This document shows positions 10,848 through 22,929 of a stretch of 64,000 nt of DNA, piece by piece (position 1 is the stretch's first letter; the number at the start of each line of letters is the position of its first letter). The stretch is from NCBI RefSeq assembly GCF_003144115.1, contig NW_020312009.1, positions 277,844 through 341,843 on the forward strand. Reading direction: 5' to 3'. The DNA comes from Tilletiopsis washingtonensis. Lineage: Eukaryota > Basidiomycota > Exobasidiomycetes > Entylomatales. A program made the position numbers and the translations under genes. A model generated the notes under the pieces. That model searched no databases. It saw only the letters and a program-made list of their open reading frames with translations, and was not told the origin of the DNA.

Positions 10848-13800
10848 ATGGACGAGGCGGCACGGCGAGCGCTGCTCGACGCCGGCGAGGCAGAGGCGGT
10901 GACCGTCAATCAGCGTGTGCGTGACGCGTCAGGGGTTCGCTGCTCTCGTCGTCGCTGACGCCCTGCTCCCATCAACAGGCCCTGATCGACAAGGCGAGCT
11001 GCGCGCTGTTCGCTTTGTAGACTCTGAGCTCTTACACGTGTCTCTTGCGCAGATCCTGGCCCGCTACTCGGCCGAGTTCACCTGCTGGCGCGAGCTGATC
11101 CAGAACGCCGACGATGCCGGCGCCACGACGTGCGAGCTGCGCTTCGAGAGCGAGGCCCACGTTGCACGACGCAATGCAGCAGGTGCCTCTCAGGCGGGCC
11201 CGTCCGCTGAGCCAGCACAGCCGCAAGCGCCGGCGTTCGGCGCCGTGCTGAAGAACTGGGTGTTCCGCAATGACGGCGCACCCTTCAGCGGCGACGACTG
11301 GAGCCGCCTGCGGGTGAGGCGCTGCGCATTGCTCAGGTACACAGCACGGCGTTGACATCGTCTCTGCAGCGCATCGCCGAGGGCAACCCTGACGAGTCGA
11401 AGATTGGCGCATTCGGCGTCGGCTTCTACTCGCTCTTCTCAGGTGCGCCGGCTGGGCGGGTGTGTGGCTGACGTCGCTGACCAGTCTCGTAGTGGCTGAG
11501 GAGCCGCTTGTCGCCTCGGGCCCTGAGCTCATGGGCTTCTTCTGGGTAAGTCTCTGCGCGGGCTTGCGATCTGAGTGATGCTCACACGCGGATTCCTCGC
11601 AGCGAGGCGACTCGCTCTTCACGAAGCGCGCCAAGAGCCCCTCGGTCGAGCTTGCGCCCTCGGGAGTGCCGTACACGACCTTCTACCTGCCGCTGCGCGA
11701 GCCGGCGCCCTTCTCCGATTCGCCACTGGATCTCTGCCGCTTCCTCGCCACCTCACTGACCTTCACCACGCGCGTCAAGAGTCTCTCGCTGTACTGGGAC
11801 GACCAGCAGCTGTGTCGTCTGGACAAGCGCCTCGGCACGCCGCTCACGATGACGATGCCGTCACACCTCAACGCCACCAGTCCGCAGAAGCTCATGAAGG
11901 CACGCGCCCTGGAGAGCCAGGGCATTCAGATTGACGTCGAAGTGTCGCGCGCCATCCTCGATCTCGCAAAGCCATCCACGAGTGTCGCAGATGTCAAAGC
12001 GAGCCTTGCCTCGGCGTTCAACAAGACGACGGGCAGCTCTGGCCTTGCTGGCATGCTTAGCCTGTTCGGTCGGAACAAGGCTGCGAAGGAGAAGCCGCAA
12101 GCGCCCCCGCAGCCTAGCCCAGAAGAGCTCCGCGCCGAGGCAGAGCGCAAGAAGGCGCTGGAGGCAGACCGCTCGAAGCCCGTGCGAGCCAGCGTCTCAG
12201 TCAGCGTGGCGACGGCCAACATCGCCGTCAGCGTGGACAAGGCGTTCAGCCGCGAGATCGAGCGCAGCACGAAGAAGCCGCCGCCGAAAGAGACGAAAGT
12301 CCAGATCATCACGCAGTCCAAGGACGAGTACGATGCCAGCTTTGCGGGCAGCCGCACGGCCAGCGGCGAGTCGAAGGACGCCGCGGGCGATGCATCGCGA
12401 GCGCAGATTGCCGCCATCTTCCAGGGCGTCAGCCCCTCGCTTGACACACAAGGTCATGTCTTCATCGGCTTCAAGACCTCGCAGTCGTCGAGCTTCGCTG
12501 GCCATCTGGCAGCACGGTGCGTCTGTCTGGCAGTAGCTGCTGGCGCTGAGCTTACACCTCCACGCTTCCAGCTTCATTCCTACTGTTGAGCGAGAAGCAG
12601 TAGACTTTGTGGAGTGAGTCGCTCGCCCCCCCCCCCAGCGCACTCGCATCAGCTCACGCTCTCAACAGCCGCTACTGTGCGATCTGGAACAACGAGCTGC
12701 TGGCGATGGCGGGCTACCTCATGCGCGCCGCGTACGAGGCCGAGCTGGCAGCCATCGGCAAGCAGTGGGAAGAGCAGATCGGCAAAGGCACACCCAAGCC
12801 TGGCGACGAGACCGCACAGCGCCTCCTCGACCGCGCCTTGCACACCATGCGCTACCTCACCTGCCACGCCTCTACTCCTTCTCCGCGCATCGGCACAGCG
12901 CTCGAGGCTGCCTTCTTCAACGCGGCGCGGCAGAACACACTGACGCTCGCCTCGACGCGCGGCGTGCGGCACTCGGCCGCCGTTCGCTTTCCGAACGCCT
13001 CGTTGGCCGACTTCGTGCGCGACCTGGCGGTGCTGCCGCCACAGCACGTCGAGCAGGCGTCGCACTTCATCGCGAATGTCCGCAGTCGAAATCTCGTGAA
13101 GGACGTCACGCTCGACGACGTCTTTGATGAGCTGGCCGGGCGCGCGCTGAGCGTGATCGAGATGGTTGCTGCGCTCAAGTGGTGGATCAGCGTGGCGGCC
13201 CATCCGTCCTTCGAGCCATCCCTACAGCCGCGTTTCCTCGGCACCGCGGTCGTCAACCTGCCCGCGACAGACGAAGCAGAGGAGCGGAACCAGGCGCTGA
13301 GCAACGTCAATTCACTGCTCAATCCGCAGCGGGTGCCGCCGGAGCTGCCCTTGCCGGCGTCTACGCTTTTCTACGAGGTGTCCAAGAGCCTCTTTGCATC
13401 CGACCTCTCCCGTACATTCGGATGGGGCGAGCTGTCGATCGCCGCCTGGGTCAGCGAGCTTGCGAGGTCGAGTGCTCAGGGCGCCGACGCCACGGTCAAC
13501 ATCCAGCTCTCGCCCGCCTTCAGTGAGAAGGTGCTGGGCGTCGTTGCCCGCGGCTGGGGCTCGATGCCTGCACAAGGCCACGCGCAGGTGGCTGAGGCGC
13601 TGAAGAACATGGCGTGCATTCCGACGGCGCGCGGCATGTCCAAGCCTGCGGAATCGTACATGCCGCAAGTGGCACTGTTTCCCGACTTGGCCACGGTGGC
13701 CATGCCCACGCTGCCGGTCAAGGGCAACTTGGAGAAGGTGCTGCTCGCCCTCGGGGTGCGGCGGCATGTCGAGCTGCAGCTCGTCTTCGACCGGCTGGTC

Positions 13801-16800
13801 GCGCCTGCCGGAGGCTGGGACGTCACGCAGCTCCTGTCCTACCTCGCGACGAACAAGGACTCGCTTTCGAAGCTCGAGATCGACCGTCTGGCAAAGACAC
13901 CGATCTTCCGCCCTCGCACAAAAGAAGGCGCGCCAGTGGCGCCCCGCAAGCCCGCATCGCAGCTGTATGAGCCGCGAGACGATGTGGTGGCACTGGGCCT
14001 GCCGGTGCTGGACTGGGCCGGCAAGCCCTGGAGGGCCACATCCGACGAGGCGCGCTTCGCTTTCGACGTGCTCGGCCTCAAGCGCCACCCGCCGCTGCCC
14101 GAGCTGCTCTCCCTTGCCTCGACGGACAATGCAGACGCCGAGATCCGGGAGAAGGCGCTCGAGTACTTCTTCGAGAAGCACGCTCTGTTCTACCGCGGCG
14201 ACTACTCGCTGCGGGTGGGCGCTCCCTTCGCCTTTGTGCCGTGCCAGGTCGGCGAGGCAAAGACACCAGCACTCCTCAAACCGGACGAGGTGTACACCAA
14301 CGCGGCAGCGAGCGTGATGGGCTTTGCCATCGTGGATCAGAACATCGTCTCTGCCGTCGACGTGCACAAGCTTGAGCTGCGCGAGAACCCGACAGGACCG
14401 CGCCTCGTAACGGCTCTCGTCAGCAAGGGCATGACGTCCGAGATTGATCGCGCACGACGCATCTTCGAGTACCTTGCGAGCACGCGCGAGCTCACTTCCG
14501 CGCACTTCACCTCGCTCAAGTCGACGGCGTTCATTCCCGTCATCAGTGCCGGCAGCACGCACGAGGGCAAGGAGACGGGCCCATCGATCACGCTACACGC
14601 TCCGCGCGACTGCTACTTCAAGGGCGGTGCCGACAGCGAGCCCGCGCTGCGCGAGATCTTCAACTTCATCGATTTTGGTTCAGAGGCAGCAGCGTTCCTG
14701 CGGTCGGCGGGCGTGGCGAAGGAACCCACGACGCAGGAGCTCACCGGGCAGCTCGTGCGATCGCCGAGCCGCTTCTTGGAGCTGCTTGGCGACGAGGGCT
14801 ACAGCAAGGTGCTGCGGAGGATTGCCGCCGCCAACTGGCAGTCCAGCTTTCCCTCGGCCCTGCGGCGCGAGATGCAGCGCGCTCCGTTCCTGCTCGGCAG
14901 CAAGCGCGTGGCAAGCTCAAGCACGAAGGCTGCGCCAGAGAAAGGGGCAGCCGAGGACCAGGAGGACATCGACGACGGCGCCACTGTCACCTCCTTGAAG
15001 GCAGCGCCCGACCTTGTCCTCGTCGACGATCCCACGGCGTACCTCCTGTTCTCTTCTCACATCTACTGCGCGCCCATGGACGACGGGTGAGTGCCGCCGG
15101 GATTTGTCGCGCCGCTTACTGCTGAAACATGATGCCTCCAGACTGTCACAGTTCTACGCGCAGCTCGGCTCACCATGTCTCTCGACCCTCGTGACCGAAC
15201 AGTCACGCACCGATGGACAAGTGCGCTCGGGCACGAGCGTGTGCGTGGAGACGCGCCGCCTCATCGTGGAGCGCACGCCCCTGTTCTTCTTTGAGCAGCA
15301 GCTGCCGCGCAGCGACATCCGGCGCGATGCCGAGTGGCTCAAGAAGGAGGCAAACTTTGTCGTGCTCGAGGTCGACGGACGAGGCCTGAGCATCACGCGC
15401 ACGCTCCGCTTCGGCGCGACGGTCGCCTCGAACGTGCAGCGGTGCAGCGCCATTGCGCACTCCGACCGCAAGCTGACGCTGTACGTCACGGCGGATCCGG
15501 ACCTCTATGAGGTCTCGGATGCGATCACGCGAGCGATCTTGAGCACGCGGCGAGCGCATCTCGTGCCGCTATACCACATTCTGCTTTCTACCTCTTTGCG
15601 GACGCTGAAGAAGCGTGAGTCGCCACGCGGAAGTCGCCAAACCTTTGCTCACCCTCCTTCCGCAGGCGGCTTCCACGTCGACAAGATCATTGCGCAGCGC
15701 AAGGCCGCCGAGACGGAGGCAGCCGAGCAGCTCGCGCGCGAGGAACGTCGGCGCGCCGAGCTCGAGGCTCTCCAGCCGCGCGTGACGGAGAGTGACTTCA
15801 AGGAGATGGAGCGGCAGCTCGGCGCCGTCTTCCCGGACGCAGACCCGGCGTACATCGCGCAGCTGCTGCGCAACCAGAAGCCGAACCATCTCGAGCACGC
15901 CACCACGGCGATGGTGCAGCAGCCGTACCCGAGGCGTCCTAGCGGAGCCAAGCCGACTGCGCCCACCTCGGAGAAGAGCCTCGTGCCGACCGACCATGGC
16001 AACCCCAACCCTGCGACCGGCAGCGGCATGTTCTCGAACTGGCGCGACCGCCTGCTCCAAGGCCGCCGCAACGAAGGGCCGTCCTCCCTGGCAGCTGGCT
16101 TGTCCTCGATCGACCGCACACCCAAGGTGCCAGGCGGCTTTGAGACGCCAACACCAGTGGCTGCGGCTGCTCGTGCAGGCCCTCAGTCGTCTTCCGAGGC
16201 AGGTCCAGGCCCGGGCGCCATGCAGTCGACGCGCCGCAAGGCGCAGGCCGGCAGCGAGGTCACGCCGCTGTCGTCTATCCGCAACAATGTCTTGCAAGGT
16301 AAGTCGAGTCCGTCGCAGTGCCGGACTAGCTGCTGACCTGTGCCTCAGCTATCCATGCATCACGCGCGGACAACTCGCAGCGCATCATCTCGCCAGAGCA
16401 GGTGAGTTGCACCCAGTGTCAGCACACGAACATGACTGAACTTCCCTCTGCGTGCAGCTGACGGACGTGACGGAAGCCTCCTCGACCTACTGCGACACGA
16501 GCGGCGTCGCGACGGACCTACGCCTTGCTGGAAAGGTGGCCGGGATGCGTGAGTGCCTCGCGGAGTGTGATGCGCTCAGCTGCTCATCTCTCTCTGCAGA
16601 GGTCTACCTCTCTCCGTCGTTGTCGCCTGATGAAACGCTCGAGCGCAACGGCGCGGCACTGCTGCGCTTCATCCAGCTTGTGCTGCGCCCCGTGGCGGTC
16701 GACGTCTTCGGCGTCGACCCGAACGCGCTGTCCGTGTTCTGCGACGTCGAGGGCCCCTCGGTGGCCTTCAACCGCGGCGGCTCGCTCTTCTTCAACCTGC

Positions 16801-17184
16801 GCTACTACCTCGGCTGGCACGACGCCGACGTCGAGCAGGGCAACCGCGTCGGCGCGCTCATCTCGATGGCCTCGTCGGTGGCGCACGAGGTCGCCCACAA
16901 TGTGAGTCAAGCCCGCGCGCGTGTCCACCTCGATGCTGACCCTGCGCTCGCAGCTCGTCTCGCAGCACGACTCGCAGCACGAGTTTTACATGCAGTCCAT
17001 TGCCGAGGAGGTGAGCTGCTGCGGGATGCCACACAGGAGCGGCAAGCTGACCCCTGGCCTGCAGTTCTTCCTGCCGCTCGCTGCCCTTGTGGCGCAGGCG
17101 CAGCGCGAGTGGGCGGCGCTGAGCGCCGGCGCCGCGCGCGCCAGCGGGCAGACGGACCGGGCGACGCTGGTGGACCTCTCCTAG
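10848..17184 (+). CDS. Giant HSP90/sacsin-like ATPase protein (DUF3684 type) with C-terminal HExxH motif
   Basis: Predicted 1857-aa protein from 15 exons: 10848-10916, 10979-10993, 11053-11313, 11370-11442, 11493-11545, 11603-12516, 12572-12613, 12669-15086, 15142-15614, 15666-16298, 16349-16401, 16458-16548, 16600-16901, 16954-17010, 17065-17184. Near the N-terminus VNQRALIDKILARYSAEF and WRELIQNADDAGATT are the GHKL ATP-binding signature; KIGAFGVGFYSLFS follows as the second nucleotide motif. The long middle resembles fungal proteins with domain DUF3684. A charged coiled-coil-like segment precedes a CUE-like stretch near 1479-1525 (LGAVFPDADPAYIAQLL). Near 1794 is HEVAHNLVSQH, a full HExxHxxxxxH pattern. 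Exon 2 is 15 nt, and its downstream intron appears to be GC-AG. Function unknown; a chaperone or quality-control role is inferred from the domains. Confidence 0.85.
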
Positions 17185-18417
17185 ACCCTAGACGACGCTC
17201 CGGATGCTCTTTTCATGACACAGTTACCCCTCTGGCCAGCTCAGCGCGCGCGTGATGGGCATCTCCGGCCTGGGAGCGTCTCGGAGATGTGTGCGCCACG
17301 CCTCGACGCGGGATCGCCGCTCGCGTGCGCCGCAGCGCGCTCCGGCATACTCCGCGCCTGTGCTTTGTCGAGACGTGGCAGATGCCAGCTGACAGCGCCC
17401 AGCAGGGTGCCGCATATGGGCGGAGTCTGGCGCTGGGCGATGGCAGGCCCAGGTACACGGCGGAGCTCAAAGGCGCACGGGTCCGGCGGCGTTCTTGCGC
17501 CTTTCGCGTTGCACGCTGCTGCGTGCGCTGCGGCGCCCAGCAGCGCTCACAGCGCTCCTGCAGAGAACAGGAAGGCGACGCGCCCTCTCGGGTACGACCC
17601 AGGCCCGGAGTGCTCTGCACGAACCATGCAGGCACTCGAGCGGGCAAACCTCGCGCTGGCCAGCCCTGCTGTGCTGATTGCTGCCCTGCCGTGTGCGACG
17701 CTGCAACTGCTGCTGCTCGCCGCGCCTACACGCGTCGCGCAGCTGCTGCACGCTGCAGGCCGCAAGAGAATGGCGGATGCCCGGCCATCGCCCATCTTCG
17801 ACTCAGACGCAGAGGACCGTACAGGGAGGTGCAGCGTTGTGGCTAATGCAGCGCTGGCGCCCGGGTGTCGGCGCGGATGGCGAGTAGAGGGGGCTTGATA
17901 GCACGCTTGAAATGAGCGCAGCGTGGCCGGCTGGCTGGCTGCTGCGGCTGCGGCCGCGGCGCGGCGGCGGAGCCGAGGATGCACGGCGTGCCCCGCACCT
18001 TCGCTTGCGGCCGCGCGCGCTTCTTGGCCCGTCTCGTCGTCGCTCGTGCGTCGTGCTCCACTCCCACCACCTCGTCTCCGTCGCCGCCGCAGTCGCCAGC
18101 CGCCGCTGCCAACGCCGCAGTCCGGCCTCCTCTTCCAGCTCGTCGCGCGACGGCGAAGCGGCAGAGCCGCGCCGCTGCTGTCCTCTCGCGGCCCCGGCGC
18201 TCTCGCCCCTACCCCGCACTCTGCGCAGGCGCGCCTCGTCTCCTTGTGGCGCACCAGAGGTGTAGACCCTTGCCCCTCAGCTGCGCAGGCGCACCTCTAC
18301 TGCACACCACACCAGCTGCTGAGCTGTCCACGACGCGCTCGCTCCCGCTGCGACGCCGCTCAGCTGCTCCGCGCACGCAGCCACTCGTCGCACGCCGCAG
18401 CCTGGGGCACACCCGCC
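17185..18417. other. Intergenic region, about 1.23 kb, no gene seen
   Basis: Between two plus-strand genes; holds the ATPase gene's 3' end and the upstream region of the first Zn-cluster regulator. The part from about 17900 is pyrimidine-rich and may be promoter or long 5' leader. No gene or tRNA recognised. Confidence 0.45.
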
Positions 18418-21400
18418 ATGGCCGGCCCGTCAGCCGCGGCAGATGCGGATGGACAGAAGAAGCGCAAGCGCGTCAGCAGGGCGTGCGACCAGTGCTTCTT
18501 GTGAGTGGCACACCGCAGTCTGGCAGGGACAGGACTTGCTGCGGGCGAGCCGCGAAGCTGGGCGGATGTTCCGGCGGCGCGACGCCGGCTTCCAAGTTCA
18601 GGGCTCTGCGGCGAAGCGGCAACGTTGGCCATGCGCTGCCGTGAGAGACCGCTTGACTGACACTCGCCGCCCTGTGCCTCCACAGCAAGAAGGACAAGTG
18701 TGACGGCACGCACCCAGTCTGCCTGATCTGCCAGCGCGCCGACCGTCAGTGCACCTACGAGCGCCCGGAGAAGAAGCGCGGCCCGTCGCAGGGCGTGCGG
18801 CAACGGCTGGAGGAGCAGATCGAGATGCTCGAGAGTGTCCTTGGCTACGTTTTGACTTCCACGCCGGGCATCACTGCCGAGGTGCTTCGGCGCCTTCCGC
18901 TCGAGGAGCGGCAGGCAGTCGTCGCCGCGAAGGCCTCGGCCTCTCCGGGCGGCGACGCTCTGTCGAACGGCTCGCCAGCTGCTATGCTCTCGATCTATCC
19001 CGGCCGCACGCGCGACGAGGCGCGAGACGAGTGGCGGCGCAGCGACCTGGCGATGGTCATCGGGCCCTTTCTTGGTCTCAAGACGGGCGAAGACGCAGCC
19101 ACGGCCACGGAGGAGCCAGACGAGTTCACCGTTCGCGACCGCGTGCAAAAGGCGTTGCACAGGCGTGACAAGGTCTTGCGCTTCGCCGGCAGCCAGGCCG
19201 GTCAGCATGCCTCGGGCTCGCAGAGCGGACACGAGGCGTTCGCAAGCCCGGGCCTCGATGCCTCGCATGCGGCGATGCCCACTCGTGAGGGCAGCTCTCA
19301 CCTGTGGTCGCCTCGCAACGCAGGAGCTCCGCAGGCTTCGTCGCCCTCGATGAGCTCCTTTGCCGCGATCACGAGCGCGGCGCAGTCATCGGCAGGCTTC
19401 AACGTGCCGGCGCCCTTCTCTCCGTTCGACAGCAGCTCTCCCGGGTCCATGACCAGCTACTCCTTCAGCGATGCGCGCGGGCAGGCGAATGCGGGACCAC
19501 CACCCTTTGCGGCGCAGAGCCCGCGGCGCATTTGGGAGCACGGCGGCGATGCGCCGAACAACAATCGCCTGCGCGATCTCTCGGTGGCGTCCGAAAGGCG
19601 CAGCGTGCCGCTCTCGGACAGCGCCGCCTCCATGCATATGCCGCCGCCTTCTCGCATCGCCGGCTCGTCGGTGTACACGAGCCGCCAGCCGGATATGCAG
19701 CAGCGAGGTGCCCACGGCTCGACAATGGACGCCCCAGGCCCGTCAGCCGAACCCGCGCTGCTGCCGCTCGAGCTGGAGGAAGAGATGGACAACCTTCTGC
19801 ACTGCTACTTCAACAGCTTCGTGAGTCTTTGTTCTGGCAGCTGCGTTTGTATTTGCTGAGCGTCGCTCTTGCAGCATCCGCTCTATCCCTTCGTCGATCG
19901 CACTGCGCTGTTGAGCTGGAACAGCGCCGTGGTCATGCGCGGAGGGCAGCACCTCTCTGCGAGCGGCACCGGCCTCAAGGGCGCTGCTGAGGGCGAGAGC
20001 GTGCCGCACGGACGCACAGCACTCGTGCTGTCCATCTGTGCGCTCGCCGCCGCCGGGTATGCAGACACGCTTGGCACATCGTCGGCTGCTGAGTCGGCAG
20101 ACCGGCTGCTGGCGCTGTCCGACGTGTGCCACACGCGTGCGCGCGGCCTCTTCTTCACTACGACTGCCGACAGTGTCATGGACCGCGGCCCCAGCCACCT
20201 GTCGCCTGGCGGACGCGCAGATGGCGCAGGCGACATCGAGTCGGTGCAGGCGATGATCGTCCTTGCGTTCGCGTAAGTGCCTGAGGTCTTTGCGCATTTG
20301 ATCTTGACTCACCTGCCATCCTAAGTGACATCCAGCGCGACAACCTGCTGCGCGCGTGGATCGGAGTTGGCATGGCAGTCAGGCTGGCGCAGGAGCTTGG
20401 CATCGACAGGTGCGACTCGAGCGGCAAGTCGCTTGCGCTACGCGAGCAAAGCAGCACCAGCCGCATGGGGAGTGCTGCCAGCACGCCGGCAGCGCAGTAT
20501 GCCAGCGCGAGCGGCGACACGGAGATGAAGGCCGCGTCGCCGGCGGGCGGACGCGCGGCACAGCCTGCGATGTCAGCCCGTCGCCTGAGCGAGCTAGAGC
20601 AGATGCGCCGCCTGACGTTCTACACGCTCTTCTGCCTCGACACATTCCTGAGCGCCTCGCTCGGCCGTCCGTCGGCGCTCCGCCGCGCCGACTTCACTGC
20701 GCTGCTGCCAAAGGTGGAGGACGACGACATGACGGAATGCGAGATCGTCGAGGCGCACGTGCCGCCTCCAGTGCGCGGCGGACGCAAGCCTGCGCCACGA
20801 CGTGTGCGGGCACGCGTCATCTCGACGTTTGTCGCGCAGATCGACCTGGCGCTGATTGTCAACGACATGGTGGCGGGCATCTCGCTGCCTGGAGGCCTCG
20901 TCGGCGAAGCTGCTGCGTCCGTTGCGGCGGGCAAGATCAACGATATCGCTGCTCGCCTGCACAAGTGGCGCACTTCGCTGCCGCCGCATTTGGTCGGCGT
21001 TGTCGCCAGTATGCCAAGCCCTGCGTCTCTCGCGGCCCCCCAGGCGCCCACCCAAGCGTGAGTCGCCCGTGTGCCCAGAAGGAGCCTTGCTGATCGATGA
21101 ACTTCGTAGCCAACCGTGCCACGCCTATCACCTGGCGCTGCTCACGCACTTTGCATTCATTCTCGTGGACCGCGCGGCGCAGTGCGTCGTCCGGCACGAC
21201 TGGACGCCGCCATCGGCAGTCTCGCGGCCTCCACCCGTGCATCTGCCGGTCAGCGGCCTTGACAGCCTATGGAGTGCCTTTCCGTCGCGGCCGGGCGATG
21301 GCTCAGGTCCACGCGTGCCGGGCCGCTCCGACTGGAAGCGCGTCACCATCGCCAGCCCTACGTCGGACGGTGCGCTGCCGCGTCTGCTCGACCGCTTCTG

Positions 21401-22458
21401 CGAGTGCTTCGGCCCGTCGCGTCTGCCGCCGTTTGCCGCCTACTTTGCGCTCGCCGCCGCCCACTCGCTGCCGTCGCCCACGGCGGACAACGAGCAGGAG
21501 TCGTGGGAGCTGCTGCACCAGGTGGCGCACGGCTCGGCCGCCAAGTGGAACACGGGCATCGCTCGAGTCTCGCGCGTGTTGCCTGCGCTTCGCCGCGATG
21601 CCTCTCGCGGGAGCGTGCGCGCACAAGACTCGCCCAGTCGCCCGCAGCTGCCCGCGCAGCAGCCGGCACCGACGCCTGCCTCGTCTTCGCGCGAGCCGGT
21701 CTCGCCGCACACTCGCCACGACACGTCGCTGCAGCCGTTCGACGGCTCGTGGGCCAACTTCGACCAGGGCACGTTCGACCTCACCGCGTCATTCGACCAT
21801 CTGCAGGACGCGCATGCGCTTGCCTACGCGCTCGGCATCTCGCAAGGCTCTGCAGAGCCGGCCAGCAACGGGCAGGAGCTGTCTGCGGCGCATGTTGCCG
21901 ACCTGGACATGCGCGACTGGGGCACGCAGGACACGACGCTGGCCAGCCAGACGCCGATCAGCGACTCGGCGAGCATCTCGGAGTGGTTCGAGACGGGCCT
22001 GTCTACGTGAGTAGGGTGTGTCTCCGTGTGATCGCCCTATGCTAATCTCTATGCGCTGCAGGAACGAGGACCAGTCTGGACTGCTCTTCCACCTCGGCCT
22101 GCGGCAGCCGCAGTCTGTCTCCGCTGCCTCGGGCGACGTCTTCTCCGACTTCTCGCTGGGCGAGCCGGCCGGCGGGATGCTGGCGCACGCCAACACGTTC
22201 GGCCGCGCACCGTCGATTTCGACGCAGCACAACATGCTCACCCATCCCATCCAAGGCTACGACGCGAACGGCGCCGCGCTGCAGCTGCCGCCGCCACCCG
22301 CGGCCATCGACCAGAGCGGCGCAGACGCGATGCAGATGCACCCGCACCCGCCGCCCCACGGCGACCTGATTGATCGTGAGTCTGCCGGTGAGGCCCTCAG
22401 CTACATGGACTGACATGCTCGGCTCGACACAGACTACGTCTCGCGCGGACAAGCATAG
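18418..22458 (+). CDS. Zn2Cys6 transcription factor (regulator 1)
   Basis: Fungal binuclear zinc-cluster regulator, about 1194 aa, seven exons (18418-18500, 18686-19820, 19875-20272, 20326-21057, 21110-22006, 22062-22375, 22433-22458). The DNA-binding domain is at the N-terminus: after KKRKRVSRA come Cys 23, 26, 33, 40, 43 and 50 (CX2CX6CX6CX2CX6C), ending QCTYERPEKKRGP, then a likely dimerising helix (RQRLEEQIEMLESVLGYVL). The 185 bp first intron sits inside the zinc cluster. The middle part (HPLYPFVDRTALLSWNSAVV, RAWIGVGMAVRLAQELGIDR) resembles the fungal-specific transcription factor domain. The tail is Gln/Pro-rich. I end it with a 57 bp intron giving HYVSRGQA; skipping that intron would stop at 22413. 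It lies next to, and convergent with, the sugar transporter, which it may regulate. Confidence 0.85.
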
Positions 22459-22929
22459 CCGCAGCCTCAAGACAATTTCCCTCCTCACCCTCACGCTCTG
22501 CCCCGGTCACGCTGTAACAATACCTCATGTGCTTCCTTTGGTCGCCGCACTATATCCTGAACGCTGCGGCAGCGTAGCTGTTCGGCTCGCAATGCGCATG
22601 ACTGCTCGAGCTTGCAGCGCGTGAGGGACGACGCATGAACAGCAGAGCAGGTCAGGGCTAGGAGGAAGCGAGCGCGAGAACGAGGCAAGACGGCTGAGCG
22701 AAGCAGAGAAGGGCAGGCAGGCAGGCAAGAATGGCGTTAAGTCTCTTTTGCGAGGGCACGTAACGAGATGACAAGGCGGCGTGAGCAAGAGCGCGTGACG
22801 GAGCAAGTCGGGGCAGGGGTGAGGGGCGTGTAGGAGCACAGTCGTAAAAGGTGGGGTAAGGGCGTGAGGCGGGGTCAGAGAGGTGACGAGAAAGGGCGTG
22901 ATACGAGAGGAGAGGGCCGAGGCGAGCGG
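22459..22929. other. Convergent spacer, 471 bp
   Basis: Between the stops of regulator 1 and the transporter; purine-rich on the plus strand in its right half, probably the transporter's 3' UTR. Nothing else seen. Confidence 0.45.

Noticed and set aside
22376-22432. Ending regulator 1 at the TGA at 22411-22413 by reading through
   Set aside because: GTGAGT donor, CTGAC branch and CAG acceptor at the typical 57 bp length make an intron more likely; kept as an alternative only.
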